Source: Bacteroidota bacterium
Lineage (GTDB): Bacteria; Bacteroidota; Bacteroidia; Flavobacteriales_F; PHOS-HE28
Assembly (NCBI GenBank): GCA_018267065.1
Contig: JAFDZG010000100.1
Coordinates: 1 to 47,119 of the forward strand
Reading direction: 5' to 3'
Length of the DNA: 47,119 nucleotides
The translations under genes and the position numbers were made by a program. The notes below the pieces were generated by a model. That model was not told the origin of the DNA and did no database searches. It was given only the letters and a program-made list of their open reading frames with translations. Position 1 is the stretch's first letter, and each line of letters opens with the position of its first letter. Shown piece by piece: positions 16,560-25,273 of this stretch.

Positions 16560-17951
16560 TCAGAATTGGAAATAGATGAACTGGTTCATGGCATCGGAGC
16601 CGAAGGTGAAGATGACCAGCAGCATGCCCAGCACATACAGGTTGTCGTACTTGAAACGCAAGCTCCTGGGCAAGAGCGCGGTGGCCACGGCCAAGGCGGC
16701 AAAGAACAAGGCCATCACCATTTGGGCAAAGTAACCGGAACGGAGGTCGGCCAGTGAGAAGCGGAAATCCGTGAAGATGTGGTGGATCACGGTGAAGGAA
16801 TCCGTGGCGCTGTTGCGGAAGAAGATGCAGGAGAAGACCAGCAGGCAGCAGTTCCAAAGGGTCCAGAACACCTTCATGGGTTTGGAGTTGTTGAAGGCGC
16901 GCAGCGGCTTGATGCGGATGTACATGCGCTGGATCACCATGCAGATGCCGTGGAAAAGTCCGAAAAGGATGAAGTTCCAAGTGGGCCCGTGCCAGAACCC
17001 GATGATGACGAACACGCAGATGGTGATGATCTTGGCGCGATGGGGCTTGCTCCGGATCCAGGGCCGGTAGATGTAGTCGCCGATCCACGACGTGAGCGAA
17101 ATGTGCCACTTGGCCCATGCCGCATTGAGGTTTGTGGCCAGGAAGGGCCGGTCGAAGTTGTCCATGAGCCGCACGCCCATCAGGCGGGCGGAGCCCATGG
17201 CGATATCGGTATAGCCGCTGAAGTCGCAAAAGAGCTGCACGGTGAACAGGATGGCCGCAATGGCATATTGCAGGCCGGAAGCACTGGGCACGTTGCCGAA
17301 GAGCTGGTCCACAAAGGGGCCGATGTTGTCCGCCACCACTACTTTCTTGAAGAAGCCGAGAAGTATCTTGTTGATGCCGTACCGGATGTCGTCGATGTTG
17401 GCCGGGTTGTGCGCGCGCAACTGCGGGAGCAGATTTCCCGCGCGTTCTATCGGGCCTGCCACCAATTGCGGGAAGTAACTTACGTATAGGGCGAAATAGC
17501 CGAAGTGGTGCTCGGCCTTGTCCTTGCCCTTGTACACGTCGAAGGTGTAGCTCAGGCTTTGGAAGGTGTAGAAGGAGATGCCCAAGGGCAGGATGATGTC
17601 CAGCACGGGCGAGTCATAGTAAACCCCTGTCCATCCGAACAGCACTTCCGTGTTGTACGAGAAGAAATTCATGTATTTGAAGAAGAACAACAGGCCCAAG
17701 TTGGCCACTAGGCTGGCCGCCATGTAGTTGCGCCTTGCCTTGGGGTCCGGTGAGGCATCCATGCGGACCGCGGCCCAATAATCCACGGCGGTTGAAAGCA
17801 GCATGAAAACCGCGAAGAACGGCTTCCAGCACATGTAGAAATAGTAGCTCACCGCCAGCAGCATCACCCATCGGTGTGCCTTGGGGATCAGGTGGTACAT
17901 GACCAGTACCAAAGGCAGGAAGATGAGATAATCAACTGAGTTGAACAACAT
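16560..17951 (-). CDS. MBOAT family O-acyltransferase (AlgI-like)
   Basis: A 463-residue polytopic membrane protein. Family motifs are present: LPLGISFYTFQSLSYTFDVY (from residue 121), FPQLVAGPIER (160-170), FSGYTDIAMG (244-253), AAWAKWHISLTSWIGDY (about 277-293, with the WH pair at 282-283), FWHGPTWNF (His321) and the catalytic-type histidine His334 in FGLFHG. AlgI-like proteins pass acyl, usually acetyl, groups across the membrane for O-acylation of polysaccharides. Its gene sits between a glycosyltransferase (7-nt gap) and an SGNH-like protein (2-nt gap) in the polysaccharide arm, which supports acylation of the same polymer (inference). Confidence 0.92.
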   Translation of the reverse strand: MLFNSVDYLIFLPLVLVMYHLIPKAHRWVMLLAVSYYFYMCWKPFFAVFMLLSTAVDYWAAVRMDASPDPKARRNYMAASLVANLGLLFFFKYMNFFSYNTEVLFGWTGVYYDSPVLDIILPLGISFYTFQSLSYTFDVYKGKDKAEHHFGYFALYVSYFPQLVAGPIERAGNLLPQLRAHNPANIDDIRYGINKILLGFFKKVVVADNIGPFVDQLFGNVPSASGLQYAIAAILFTVQLFCDFSGYTDIAMGSARLMGVRLMDNFDRPFLATNLNAAWAKWHISLTSWIGDYIYRPWIRSKPHRAKIITICVFVIIGFWHGPTWNFILFGLFHGICMVIQRMYIRIKPLRAFNNSKPMKVFWTLWNCCLLVFSCIFFRNSATDSFTVIHHIFTDFRFSLADLRSGYFAQMVMALFFAALAVATALLPRSLRFKYDNLYVLGMLLVIFTFGSDAMNQFIYFQF

Positions 17952-17957
17952 CGGTGG

Positions 17958-19163
17958 TCACGATCGGCGGCCTATAAGGCCCAAGAGGTCTTCAACGTGG
18001 CTTTCCAACAGGGGGTTCCAGCTGTATGCCAATGCGGCCTTCCGGCGGGAAGCGTCCCGCAAGGATTCCCACATGGTGCGGTCGGAAACAAGGGCGAGGA
18101 TGTGGTTGGCCGTTCCAGCCGCATTATTGGCAACAAGTATTTCTTCGCCGGGCACGAGGTCCAGGCCTTCGGTGCCAAAGGAGGTGGTTACGCACGGCAA
18201 GCCCCGGTACAGGGCGGTGAGCACTTTCACTTTGGTGCCGCTGCCGAACCGCAGGGGGGCGATGAAGACCTTGCTTTTTCGGTAGAAAGGTTCCAGGTCT
18301 TCCACGAATCCATGCATCGCCACGCCAGCAGCCTGTTCCACGGCGGCTGCCAGGCGCTGGTCCGCGCCACGGCCTACGATGTCCATGGTCAAGGCGGGAT
18401 GTGCCGACCGGAGTGCCGGCCATACTTCCGCCAGGAACCAGTGCAGTCCGTCGGCATTGGCAGGCCAGCTGAGCGTGCCCACATAGAGCAAGTTGTCGGC
18501 AGCTTCCTGATACTGCAATGTTGGTGCTTCCAAGCCACTATCGTCGCCGAGGTGCAGCGTGGTGCGCAGCTTGTTTCGGGGTATGCCAAGCTTTACCAGC
18601 TCCTCCTGGTCATTGGGAGCTGCCAGCACAAGGTCTGCCTTGCGGCAGGCGGCTGCCTCAAAACGCTTTACGCGGAGCGCCTCCACTGAAAGCACGAGCC
18701 GCTCAGGCAGGTTCCTGGCCACCGACCGTGCCCTTTCCCACATTACATGCTCCGCATTGTGCTGGTGGAGCACAACGGGAATTGCCGTATTCCGGGGCAC
18801 ATACGGAAAGGCTTCCAAGTGGTCCACCAGTACCAGGTCCGCCCGTGAAATGGCGTTCGCGGCGGCCGCGTGCAGGTCCTTGTTGGCCGTACGATAGGCG
18901 TTCAGTGTGGGGGCGGACACCAGGCTGCGCAGAAAATTCAATGCGGTGCGCGGGCGTTCCACCGGGGTTGCACGGATCTTCACCCCGGGCAGTACTGCCT
19001 GCAATTGGCCCACGTGCAAGGCATCGTTGCCCTTGAGCGGGGTGATCAGTTCCACATCAAACCGGTTGGCCAAACAGGCGAGCAGCCTCCAGGATTTGAT
19101 GACGCCGCCGCTTTGCGGGGGATAGGGCAATTGATTGGTGATGAAGACCAGCCGATCGCGCAT
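17958..19163 (-). CDS. GT4-type glycosyltransferase
   Basis: A 401-residue GT-B fold protein. The N-terminal half begins with FITNQLPYPPQSGGVIKSW, typical of GT4 enzymes that open with a glycine-rich acceptor loop. The C-terminal half has the nucleotide-sugar region LLYVGTLSWPANADGLHWFL and the E-x7-E-like pattern around FGTEGLDLVPGEEILVAN. It probably adds one sugar to the lipid-linked repeat unit on the cytoplasmic face; the sugar and linkage cannot be read from sequence. It is separated by 4 nt from the co-polymerase gene and 7 nt from the MBOAT gene, so it belongs to the same transcript. Confidence 0.88.
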   Translation of the reverse strand: MRDRLVFITNQLPYPPQSGGVIKSWRLLACLANRFDVELITPLKGNDALHVGQLQAVLPGVKIRATPVERPRTALNFLRSLVSAPTLNAYRTANKDLHAAAANAISRADLVLVDHLEAFPYVPRNTAIPVVLHQHNAEHVMWERARSVARNLPERLVLSVEALRVKRFEAAACRKADLVLAAPNDQEELVKLGIPRNKLRTTLHLGDDSGLEAPTLQYQEAADNLLYVGTLSWPANADGLHWFLAEVWPALRSAHPALTMDIVGRGADQRLAAAVEQAAGVAMHGFVEDLEPFYRKSKVFIAPLRFGSGTKVKVLTALYRGLPCVTTSFGTEGLDLVPGEEILVANNAAGTANHILALVSDRTMWESLRDASRRKAALAYSWNPLLESHVEDLLGLIGRRS

Positions 19164-19167
19164 GCTG

Positions 19168-21456
19168 TCAGCTTACGGCACGGCTCCAGTTATACCGGAA
19201 GAACCGGCAGAAGCCCAATCGCTGTTCACCATTTTTCCGTGCCAGCCCGAACCATGGCAAAGCCTTGTCCTTTACACCGTCCAAGACCAGTACCACCGGA
19301 GGCAACTGCCCGTTGGCGCGGGTGGTGGCCAGCTTTTCCAGGTCGTCCTTGGTGGTTTTTCCCGGCTGGCAAACCACCAATGCTTGGTCCACCTTGCCCA
19401 CGTATGGCGCGATTGCCAGCATATCCGCGCTGGATCCTTCCACCACCACAACGTCAGTTCCGTCGGTGCCGGCTTTCTGCTTGATGCCGCCCAGGTCATT
19501 GCCGTTCATCAGGGCGATGGAAAGTCCCTGAGGCAGCGCGGCCTTGATGGGAGGCGCACCCCCATCCCGCACCAAGAGCACCTTTTTCCCGCGGTGCGCC
19601 AACATCCAAGCCAGGCGCGAAGCCAGGAGCCCGGAGGACTCACTGCCGTTCGTGCCGCATACGTGGATCACTTGGGGCGGATTTCCGCCTTGCTGTTCCA
19701 GCCAAGCCGCCAATTTGGCGATTTCAATAGTTGCCTCGCTCTTGGTGCTCGCAGTGAATTTGGCCAGGTTCAGGTTGGATGAGTATGGCACGGTGGAGGC
19801 GATGTGGGCATCGGGCAAGGCCTTGGCAAGGTCCCCCGCCCCGGTGATCTTGCCGCTCAACATGGACTTGGCCACCATATACACCAATGGTGCCATCAAT
19901 GCCAATAGGACTGCGGCAGCAAGGAGCAGCACAATGTTGGGAAAAGCCGGGTCCAGGTTGGTGAGATAGGCCGGCGTGATCACGGAGACCTCGGGGGTTA
20001 AAGCGGCGCGCTGCACGTTCAGGTCGCTTAACCTCGCCATCAGGCCGCTTGTAACGGTTTCCTGGGTGCGCTGGTCGCGTTCCCGGTCCATCAGCAAGCG
20101 GTCCAGCTTTGGTACGGCGCTTTGCTTGGCCTGGAGTTCCTTGCGTTGGGCATCCAGGTTCTGCATGTTGATGCGCGTGTTTTCACGGAAGCTCTCCACG
20201 GAATTGAGCAGGTTTTCTCGTTGCTGGTCCAGCATCTTCAGCATCCTGTTGTAGCTGGGGTTCGCCGTTTTGCCTTCCTTTCGCAGCATGGCCACGTCGG
20301 ATTGCAGCTTGGCGTAGCTGGCGGTCATGTCGTTCAACAAGGGGTCCGTAATGCTGAAGGCTTTCGGGCTGGATGGCTTGGCCTCATCCCCGCTTCGCAA
20401 TTGCTTGGACAGGTTGTCGTAGTACTTGAACTGTACACTGAGGGCTTCCCACCGGGTGTCCAGGGAGGCCACATTTTCCTGCATCAGGATGGTGGAGTGG
20501 TCCAGGTTGGTGATGTTCTCTCCTTCCTTGAAGCTCTCCAAGCGGTCGCCAAGGGTGCTGAGCTGTTGGTTGTTTTTCACTATTTCCTGCTGTACCGTGG
20601 CAATGGTCCGGTCCAGGTCTTGCTGCTGTTCGGCCAAGTGCACGGCGGTGTATTCGGCCCCGATGGCATTCAGGATGTCCAAGGTTTTTGCCCTCGGCGC
20701 CGCCGTGTACGTTACGTTCACGGTGGTTGCTTCCGCAACGCCCGGCTCCGCGGTCAGGGATGCCATCACCGTCAGGGTCACTTGGTGGGGGTCGTATTGG
20801 ACAAATCCGTAGCGGTAGGAGCCGGGGCCTTCCAGGGGGAGCTTGGCATTGGGGGCTTTCGAGATGCGCACCCGCATGGCGTCCAGGGCGATCCACTCCC
20901 CAAACTTGGCCGGTTGGTTCACGTCGATTTCTTTTTTGTCCGGCCCGTAGGTGCCGTCGCCCACCAACTGGAAATCATCCCCGCGCACCCCGTGCAGGTA
21001 AAAGGCCACGCCATAGGGCACGAGCGTGGAATTGTGCACGGAGCTGGTGTCGAGTTCCACCAGGATGGGCGAATCCTTGTACATGTCCCAATCCAGCAGC
21101 AGGCCTTCCTGCACATACTTGGTGCGCAACTTGAGCTTCTCCACTACACGGCTGATGATGGGCTGGGAAGTGATGCGCAACTGTTCGTTCAAGTAGTAGT
21201 TTTTATCCGTGCGCGCAGCAGTTTCCTTTGGTTGTACCATGCGGTTGGGGTCATCATGGCGCATGGGTGTGAGGATCACGATGCTGGTGCTTCCGGAGTA
21301 GGAAGGCTGAACGTTCAGGATGATCAGCACAACCAAGGCCAGTAGAAAAATACCGGTTACTGCCACGATGGGCCAAGAGCGCAGGTATCGTCCGAAAAAG
21401 GACTTCAGGTCGGTGTCCACGTGAACTGGTGGCGTGGTCATGGTGCTTGGGGTCAT
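19168..21456 (-). CDS. Wzc/GNVR-like polysaccharide co-polymerase with a degenerate kinase-like domain
   Basis: A 762-residue protein. A first transmembrane helix lies at about residues 29-48 (WPIVAVTGIFLLALVVLIIL). It is followed by a Wzz-type extracytoplasmic domain, a long coiled-coil-like region (about 270-490), a second transmembrane helix (about 504-528), and a cytoplasmic domain that aligns by pattern with tyrosine autokinases. In that last domain the Walker A position reads CGTNGSESSG (no GKS/T), the Walker A' position reads VLLVRDGG, and the Walker B position reads DVVVVEGS. The tail has a single Tyr rather than a tyrosine cluster. It therefore probably controls chain length or export as a structural partner of the Wza-like protein without ATP-dependent kinase activity (inference). 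It starts in a 4-nt overlap with the wza-like gene. Confidence 0.85.
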   Translation of the reverse strand: MTPSTMTTPPVHVDTDLKSFFGRYLRSWPIVAVTGIFLLALVVLIILNVQPSYSGSTSIVILTPMRHDDPNRMVQPKETAARTDKNYYLNEQLRITSQPIISRVVEKLKLRTKYVQEGLLLDWDMYKDSPILVELDTSSVHNSTLVPYGVAFYLHGVRGDDFQLVGDGTYGPDKKEIDVNQPAKFGEWIALDAMRVRISKAPNAKLPLEGPGSYRYGFVQYDPHQVTLTVMASLTAEPGVAEATTVNVTYTAAPRAKTLDILNAIGAEYTAVHLAEQQQDLDRTIATVQQEIVKNNQQLSTLGDRLESFKEGENITNLDHSTILMQENVASLDTRWEALSVQFKYYDNLSKQLRSGDEAKPSSPKAFSITDPLLNDMTASYAKLQSDVAMLRKEGKTANPSYNRMLKMLDQQRENLLNSVESFRENTRINMQNLDAQRKELQAKQSAVPKLDRLLMDRERDQRTQETVTSGLMARLSDLNVQRAALTPEVSVITPAYLTNLDPAFPNIVLLLAAAVLLALMAPLVYMVAKSMLSGKITGAGDLAKALPDAHIASTVPYSSNLNLAKFTASTKSEATIEIAKLAAWLEQQGGNPPQVIHVCGTNGSESSGLLASRLAWMLAHRGKKVLLVRDGGAPPIKAALPQGLSIALMNGNDLGGIKQKAGTDGTDVVVVEGSSADMLAIAPYVGKVDQALVVCQPGKTTKDDLEKLATTRANGQLPPVVLVLDGVKDKALPWFGLARKNGEQRLGFCRFFRYNWSRAVS

Positions 21457-22298
21457 CGGTTCAGGACGGCGTATACGCTGACAATGGAAACCAGGAACGC
21501 CAGTATGTTAATGATCGTACCGGGGTCCTTCCCGGTGAATTTGCGCCGTTTTAACGGATCCACGATCACCACATCGTTAGGTTCCAGGTAGAAGGCAGGG
21601 CTGCCCAGTAGATCCTGGTCGTTGAGGTCCAAGTGGTACAGGTGGTTCGAGCCTTCACGCGTGCGGACCACGCGGATGCGCGAGCGGTCCGCCAGCACGG
21701 TGAGGTCGCCTGCCATGGCCACCCCCTCCAACACGTTCACTTCATTGTTGTACACCGGGTAACGCCCCGGCCGGCCCACTTCGCCCAGAACGGAAATGTT
21801 GAAGTTCAACATCATGACCTTTACCGTGGCGTCCGTGTAAAAGCTGTCCGCCTTTGCCTGGATCAACTTCTCCGCATCCGGCAGCCCGATCCCTTCCACT
21901 TTCATGCTTCCCAGTTCAGGGAGGTTGATGGTTCCATCAGGGGCAACGGTGTAACCGATCAGGTAGGGGTGCTGCACGGCGCGGTACAGGTTCATTTCCT
22001 GGGTGGGCGCCTGTGGCACAATGTTCTGTACCAGTTGGGTGTGGTCCACGTTCACCATCAGCACATCCCCGGAACGGATCGTGACCGCAGGGGGGGCCGG
22101 AACCCATTTTTTGTCCACCAAGGCCTTCTGCGGCGACCCTGCATCCTTGTCCTGGAGCAGTACGATTTTCCTGTTGCCTACACAGCTGCCCAGCAGCATG
22201 GTGGCAAGTACGGCGCATGCAAGCATGGACCACGTGGATGGCCCTTGGATCGGTGCATGAGTTTGGCGGAAGGGAAGCCCTGGTGTACGGTCCGGCAT
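21453..22298 (-). CDS. Wza-like outer-membrane polysaccharide export lipoprotein
   Basis: A 281-residue protein. The N-terminal stretch ACAVLATMLLGSC ends in a lipobox, giving a lipoprotein. It is followed by the polysaccharide export domain (IRSGDVLMVNVDH through GYTVAPDGTINLPELG) and an SLBB-like region (VLGEVGRPGRYPVYNNEVNVLE). The C-terminal hydrophobic stretch NILAFLVSIVSVYAVL could be the membrane-spanning helix. The start at 22298 is chosen; 22226 (MLACAV) is an alternative closer to the signal, and a longer frame to 22652 crosses the divergent promoter region and is rejected. It leads the minus-strand arm that ends with cysN. Confidence 0.88.
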   Translation of the reverse strand: MPDRTPGLPFRQTHAPIQGPSTWSMLACAVLATMLLGSCVGNRKIVLLQDKDAGSPQKALVDKKWVPAPPAVTIRSGDVLMVNVDHTQLVQNIVPQAPTQEMNLYRAVQHPYLIGYTVAPDGTINLPELGSMKVEGIGLPDAEKLIQAKADSFYTDATVKVMMLNFNISVLGEVGRPGRYPVYNNEVNVLEGVAMAGDLTVLADRSRIRVVRTREGSNHLYHLDLNDQDLLGSPAFYLEPNDVVIVDPLKRRKFTGKDPGTIINILAFLVSIVSVYAVLNR

Positions 22299-22346
22299 GG
22301 AGGAGGGGTAATGGCCGGCCAGTATACCAGCCAGCGGATTCCGGTG

Positions 22347-22354
22347 CAAATATG
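22347..22354 (-). promoter_or_regulatory. Weak -7-like element before the wza-like gene (CAtaTTTG)
   Basis: On the minus strand CATATTTG followed by C, the same octamer as before gcvH, 48 nt upstream of the 22298 start. It lies in the 246-nt divergent intergenic region that should hold the promoters of both arms of the polysaccharide locus. Confidence 0.3.
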
Positions 22355-22521
22355 CGGCAACCTGCGCGGTAAGTCCAGCGTTAGAATTGCAAATACCCGG
22401 CCTCAAATGGGGGATCATCAACATTTTGTGCTGCCTTGGTATGCTCCATGGCGTAGGCATGATGGACATCAGGCAAGGCTGTGCGCCCTGCTGCACTTGC
22501 GTACATGGTTCCCCCATGGCT

Positions 22522-22529
22522 AATCTTTG
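22522..22529 (+). promoter_or_regulatory. Weak -7-like element before the WcaJ-like gene (AAtcTTTG)
   Basis: AATCTTTG, preceded by T and followed by C, lies 15 nt before the ATG at 22545. It matches TAnnTTTG at 5 of 6 fixed bases; with a 3-nt spacer it can also be read as TA-atc-TTTG. Confidence 0.35.
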
Positions 22530-22544
22530 CCGCCCATTTGCCTG

Positions 22545-23921
22545 ATGGCCCGTTACGAACGCTATATCTACCTGGCCCTTGAGCTGGTGGTCCTGGTCGG
22601 CTCCTTTGCATTGGCAGTGTACATCCGCCGGGGCACCTTGGTGCCGCTGCACAGCCCCCTGCTTCGGCTCATGCTGGGCTGCGCGGCGTTGATCTGGGTG
22701 ATCATCTCGCTGATCGGAGCCTTCCGCCCGATGGACCGGCGCATTACGGGCATTGACTTTTTGAAGGATTTGATTTCCTCCCTGGTCACCGCAATGGTGG
22801 GAACTTTTGCCGTCGGCTTCATGGTGGGCAAGACCGGCATCCCGGTTGGATTGATCGCGACCTATTTCGTGATCTTCACGTTGGCGGTGGGGCTTGCAAG
22901 GTTCGCCATTTGGAAAGGCATCCGCGCTTACCGCAAGGCCGGCTACAATTTCAAGCGCATTGTGATCTTGGGCTCAAACTCGACCAGTGATTCGTTCATC
23001 CATGAATTGGAGGAGCATCCGGAGTATGGCTACAAAGTGGTGGCCCGGTTCACCTTTGATGGCGACAAACAGGCTCCCGGACAGTTGCCCGCCGAGGAGT
23101 TCGAGGCTTTTGTCACGGACAAACAGGTGGACCAGGCATATGTGGTGACGGATAAGATCAATTGGCGCGTGCTGGGGATCATCCGGTACTGCTTCATGAA
23201 GAACATCCGGGTGCTGTTCATCAATCAGATGGTGGACCATTTGTACCAAGCCGGTTTCCGCGCCTACCTGGATGAATCGGGGATGACCACCTTGGTGGCC
23301 GTTGATCCAGTGAAGTACAAGAACCTTGCGGGGCGGTGGGCCAAGCGTGCCTTCGACATCGTGTTCAGCCTGTTGGTGGTCTTGTTGGTGATGCCTTTGC
23401 TGTTTCCCATCGTGGCGCTCTTGGTGAAATTGAGTTCTCCAGGGCCGGTCCTGTTCATCCAGGAGCGGACCGGGTTGGTGGACCGGCCTTTTGGCTGCTT
23501 GAAGTTCCGCACCATGCGCGTAAATGCTGATTCCGACCGCAAGCAGGCGGTAAAGGGCGATCCGCGGATCACGCGGATCGGGCATTTCCTGCGGAAGAGC
23601 AACCTGGACGAACTGCCCCAATTCTTCAATGTGCTCATGGGGCACATGAGCGTGGTTGGCCCGCGGCCGCACATGGTGGCGCACACGGAGGAGTACACCA
23701 AGTTGATCGGACCGTACAAAGAGCGGCTCTGGCTTAAGCCTGGGATCACGGGGTTGGCACAGGCCAAAGGGTTGCGCGGCGAAACCAAGGAACTGTTGCT
23801 GATGGAGCGGCGCGTGGCCACCGACCGGTCCTACATCAGGAACTGGTCGTTCTCCCTTGACCTTTACATCATCATGCTTACCATTTGGAACATGATGTTC
23901 CTTAAAAGGCAAGGCGCGTGA
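22545..23921 (+). CDS. Polyprenyl glycosylphosphotransferase (WcaJ/WbaP-like initiating enzyme)
   Basis: A 458-residue protein. About four N-terminal transmembrane segments come first, then a central Rossmann-like region (IVILGSNSTSDSFIHELEEH), then a C-terminal bacterial sugar transferase domain. That domain holds KRAFDIVFSLLVVLLVMP, the SSPGPVLFIQERTG motif, KFRTMR, RKSNLDELPQFFNVL, SVVGPRPH and LKPGITGLAQ. Such enzymes transfer a sugar-1-phosphate from a nucleotide sugar to undecaprenyl phosphate and so start repeat-unit assembly. It is the first gene of the plus-strand arm. The ATG at 22545 (MARYERY) is preferred over 22527 because of the closer promoter-like element. Its stop overlaps the GTG of the flippase gene. 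Confidence 0.93.
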   Translation: MARYERYIYLALELVVLVGSFALAVYIRRGTLVPLHSPLLRLMLGCAALIWVIISLIGAFRPMDRRITGIDFLKDLISSLVTAMVGTFAVGFMVGKTGIPVGLIATYFVIFTLAVGLARFAIWKGIRAYRKAGYNFKRIVILGSNSTSDSFIHELEEHPEYGYKVVARFTFDGDKQAPGQLPAEEFEAFVTDKQVDQAYVVTDKINWRVLGIIRYCFMKNIRVLFINQMVDHLYQAGFRAYLDESGMTTLVAVDPVKYKNLAGRWAKRAFDIVFSLLVVLLVMPLLFPIVALLVKLSSPGPVLFIQERTGLVDRPFGCLKFRTMRVNADSDRKQAVKGDPRITRIGHFLRKSNLDELPQFFNVLMGHMSVVGPRPHMVAHTEEYTKLIGPYKERLWLKPGITGLAQAKGLRGETKELLLMERRVATDRSYIRNWSFSLDLYIIMLTIWNMMFLKRQGA

Positions 23922-25273
23922 AACTCAAGAAGCTGTTGCGCAAGCTGCCTGTGAAGAAGGGCCAGCGGGAGTTGGTGGGCGGCGGTGCCGTGGCGTTTGC
24001 ATACCGCATACTTGGTTTTTTGTTCACCTACGGCCTGATGCTGGCCATTGCGCGGCGTTTTGGGCCGGAAGGCAACGGCTACTACAACCTCTTCACCGCA
24101 TGGATGGCCGTGCTGGGCGTGCTGGCCACCTTGGGGCTTAGCAGCTCCAACGTGCGTTCCGTGGCGGAATACAGCGCAAAGGGGGAATGGGGCAGGCTGC
24201 GGCCCTTGCACAACGGCGTGTTGCGCGCAGTGATCCCCTTCGCCGTGTTGCTGGGCTTGGGCTTTCTGGCATGGAGGCAATTGGCGCGGATGGGCGTGGT
24301 GGGCGACGGTGGCATTCCTTCCCCCGTGATGCTGGCCATGGCCCTGGTGGTGCCCTTCAGCGCAGCATTGCTGGTGAACGTTGAGTTCATCCGCGGCATG
24401 AAGCGCGTGGCGGTTTCCGAGCTGCTGCGCTCACCGGCCGTGCTGGGCCTTACCTTCCTGGCGGTGTTGGCCATTCCCGGCGGGCCCATGGCCCCCGTTG
24501 CCGCCAATGCGGTCATTACTGGTTGCTGCGCCTTGCTGGGCCTTTACCTGGTGCGCAGGTACCTCGGCGGGATCGAAGCCCGGCACCAAACCGAGCCGTT
24601 GCCCATCAACATGCGCGAACACTTGATGCTTGCGCTGCCCATGATCGTCACCGCACTGGCAAGCAGCCTCAACGGCCGCTTGGACACCATCATGCTGGCC
24701 TGGTACCGCCCTTCGGATGTGATCGGCATCTATGGTACCGCGGTGAAGATCTCCATCGGCATCGAGTTCGTGATCGGTGCCATCAAAACCATCGCCATGC
24801 CCAAGATCGCGGAGATGTACCACTCAGGCAGGCACAAGGAGCTCCGCGAAACCTTGGATTACGCCGCCAAGCTGGTTTTCTGGACCACGGCGCCGGTCAC
24901 CTTGGTGCTATTGGTGTTTGCACGCCCCATCATGGGCTTCGTGGGGCCGGAATTCGCAGAAGGTGCGTTGGTGCTCCGCATCATGACCCTTGCGCACTTC
25001 ATTTCTGCCAGCTCCGGCATGGTGGGTGCTTTCCTGAACATGACCGGCAGCCAGGTGGCCTTTTCACGCATCGTGGTGACTGCCGTGGCCGTGAACATTG
25101 GGCTGAACTTGCTGCTGATCCCGCCCTATGGCATGACGGGCGCGGCAGTGGCCGCAGGCACTACGCTCAGCCTGTGGAACATTGCCGGCGCCATCTTCAT
25201 CTACCGCAAGCACGGCATCAACATGTATTACATCCCCTGGCTCACCAAGCACAGACCAGCGCATGTTGATTAA
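23918..25273 (+). CDS. Wzx-like polysaccharide flippase (oligosaccharidyl-lipid transporter)
   Basis: A 451-residue polytopic protein with about 12-14 hydrophobic segments. Typical features include LVGGGAVAFAYRILGFLFTYGL at the start, the ARRFGPEGNGYYNLF motif after the first helix and the VIGIYGTAVKI segment in the middle. It belongs to the MATE-like polysaccharide biosynthesis family, which moves lipid-linked repeat units to the outer face of the inner membrane. It starts with GTG, overlapping the previous stop (GTGA), and overlaps the next gene by 11 nt, so it is translationally coupled on both sides. Confidence 0.92.
   Translation: MKLKKLLRKLPVKKGQRELVGGGAVAFAYRILGFLFTYGLMLAIARRFGPEGNGYYNLFTAWMAVLGVLATLGLSSSNVRSVAEYSAKGEWGRLRPLHNGVLRAVIPFAVLLGLGFLAWRQLARMGVVGDGGIPSPVMLAMALVVPFSAALLVNVEFIRGMKRVAVSELLRSPAVLGLTFLAVLAIPGGPMAPVAANAVITGCCALLGLYLVRRYLGGIEARHQTEPLPINMREHLMLALPMIVTALASSLNGRLDTIMLAWYRPSDVIGIYGTAVKISIGIEFVIGAIKTIAMPKIAEMYHSGRHKELRETLDYAAKLVFWTTAPVTLVLLVFARPIMGFVGPEFAEGALVLRIMTLAHFISASSGMVGAFLNMTGSQVAFSRIVVTAVAVNIGLNLLLIPPYGMTGAAVAAGTTLSLWNIAGAIFIYRKHGINMYYIPWLTKHRPAHVD

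Noticed and set aside
20122-21345. 407-codon plus-strand frame opposite the co-polymerase gene
   Set aside because: No recognisable domain, and fully antisense to a gene with correct transmembrane and coiled-coil layout.
22299-22652. Longer wza-like reading frame starting at 22652
   Set aside because: It would cross the divergent regulatory region and overlap the WcaJ-like gene. The lipoprotein signal appears only near residue 120 of that frame.
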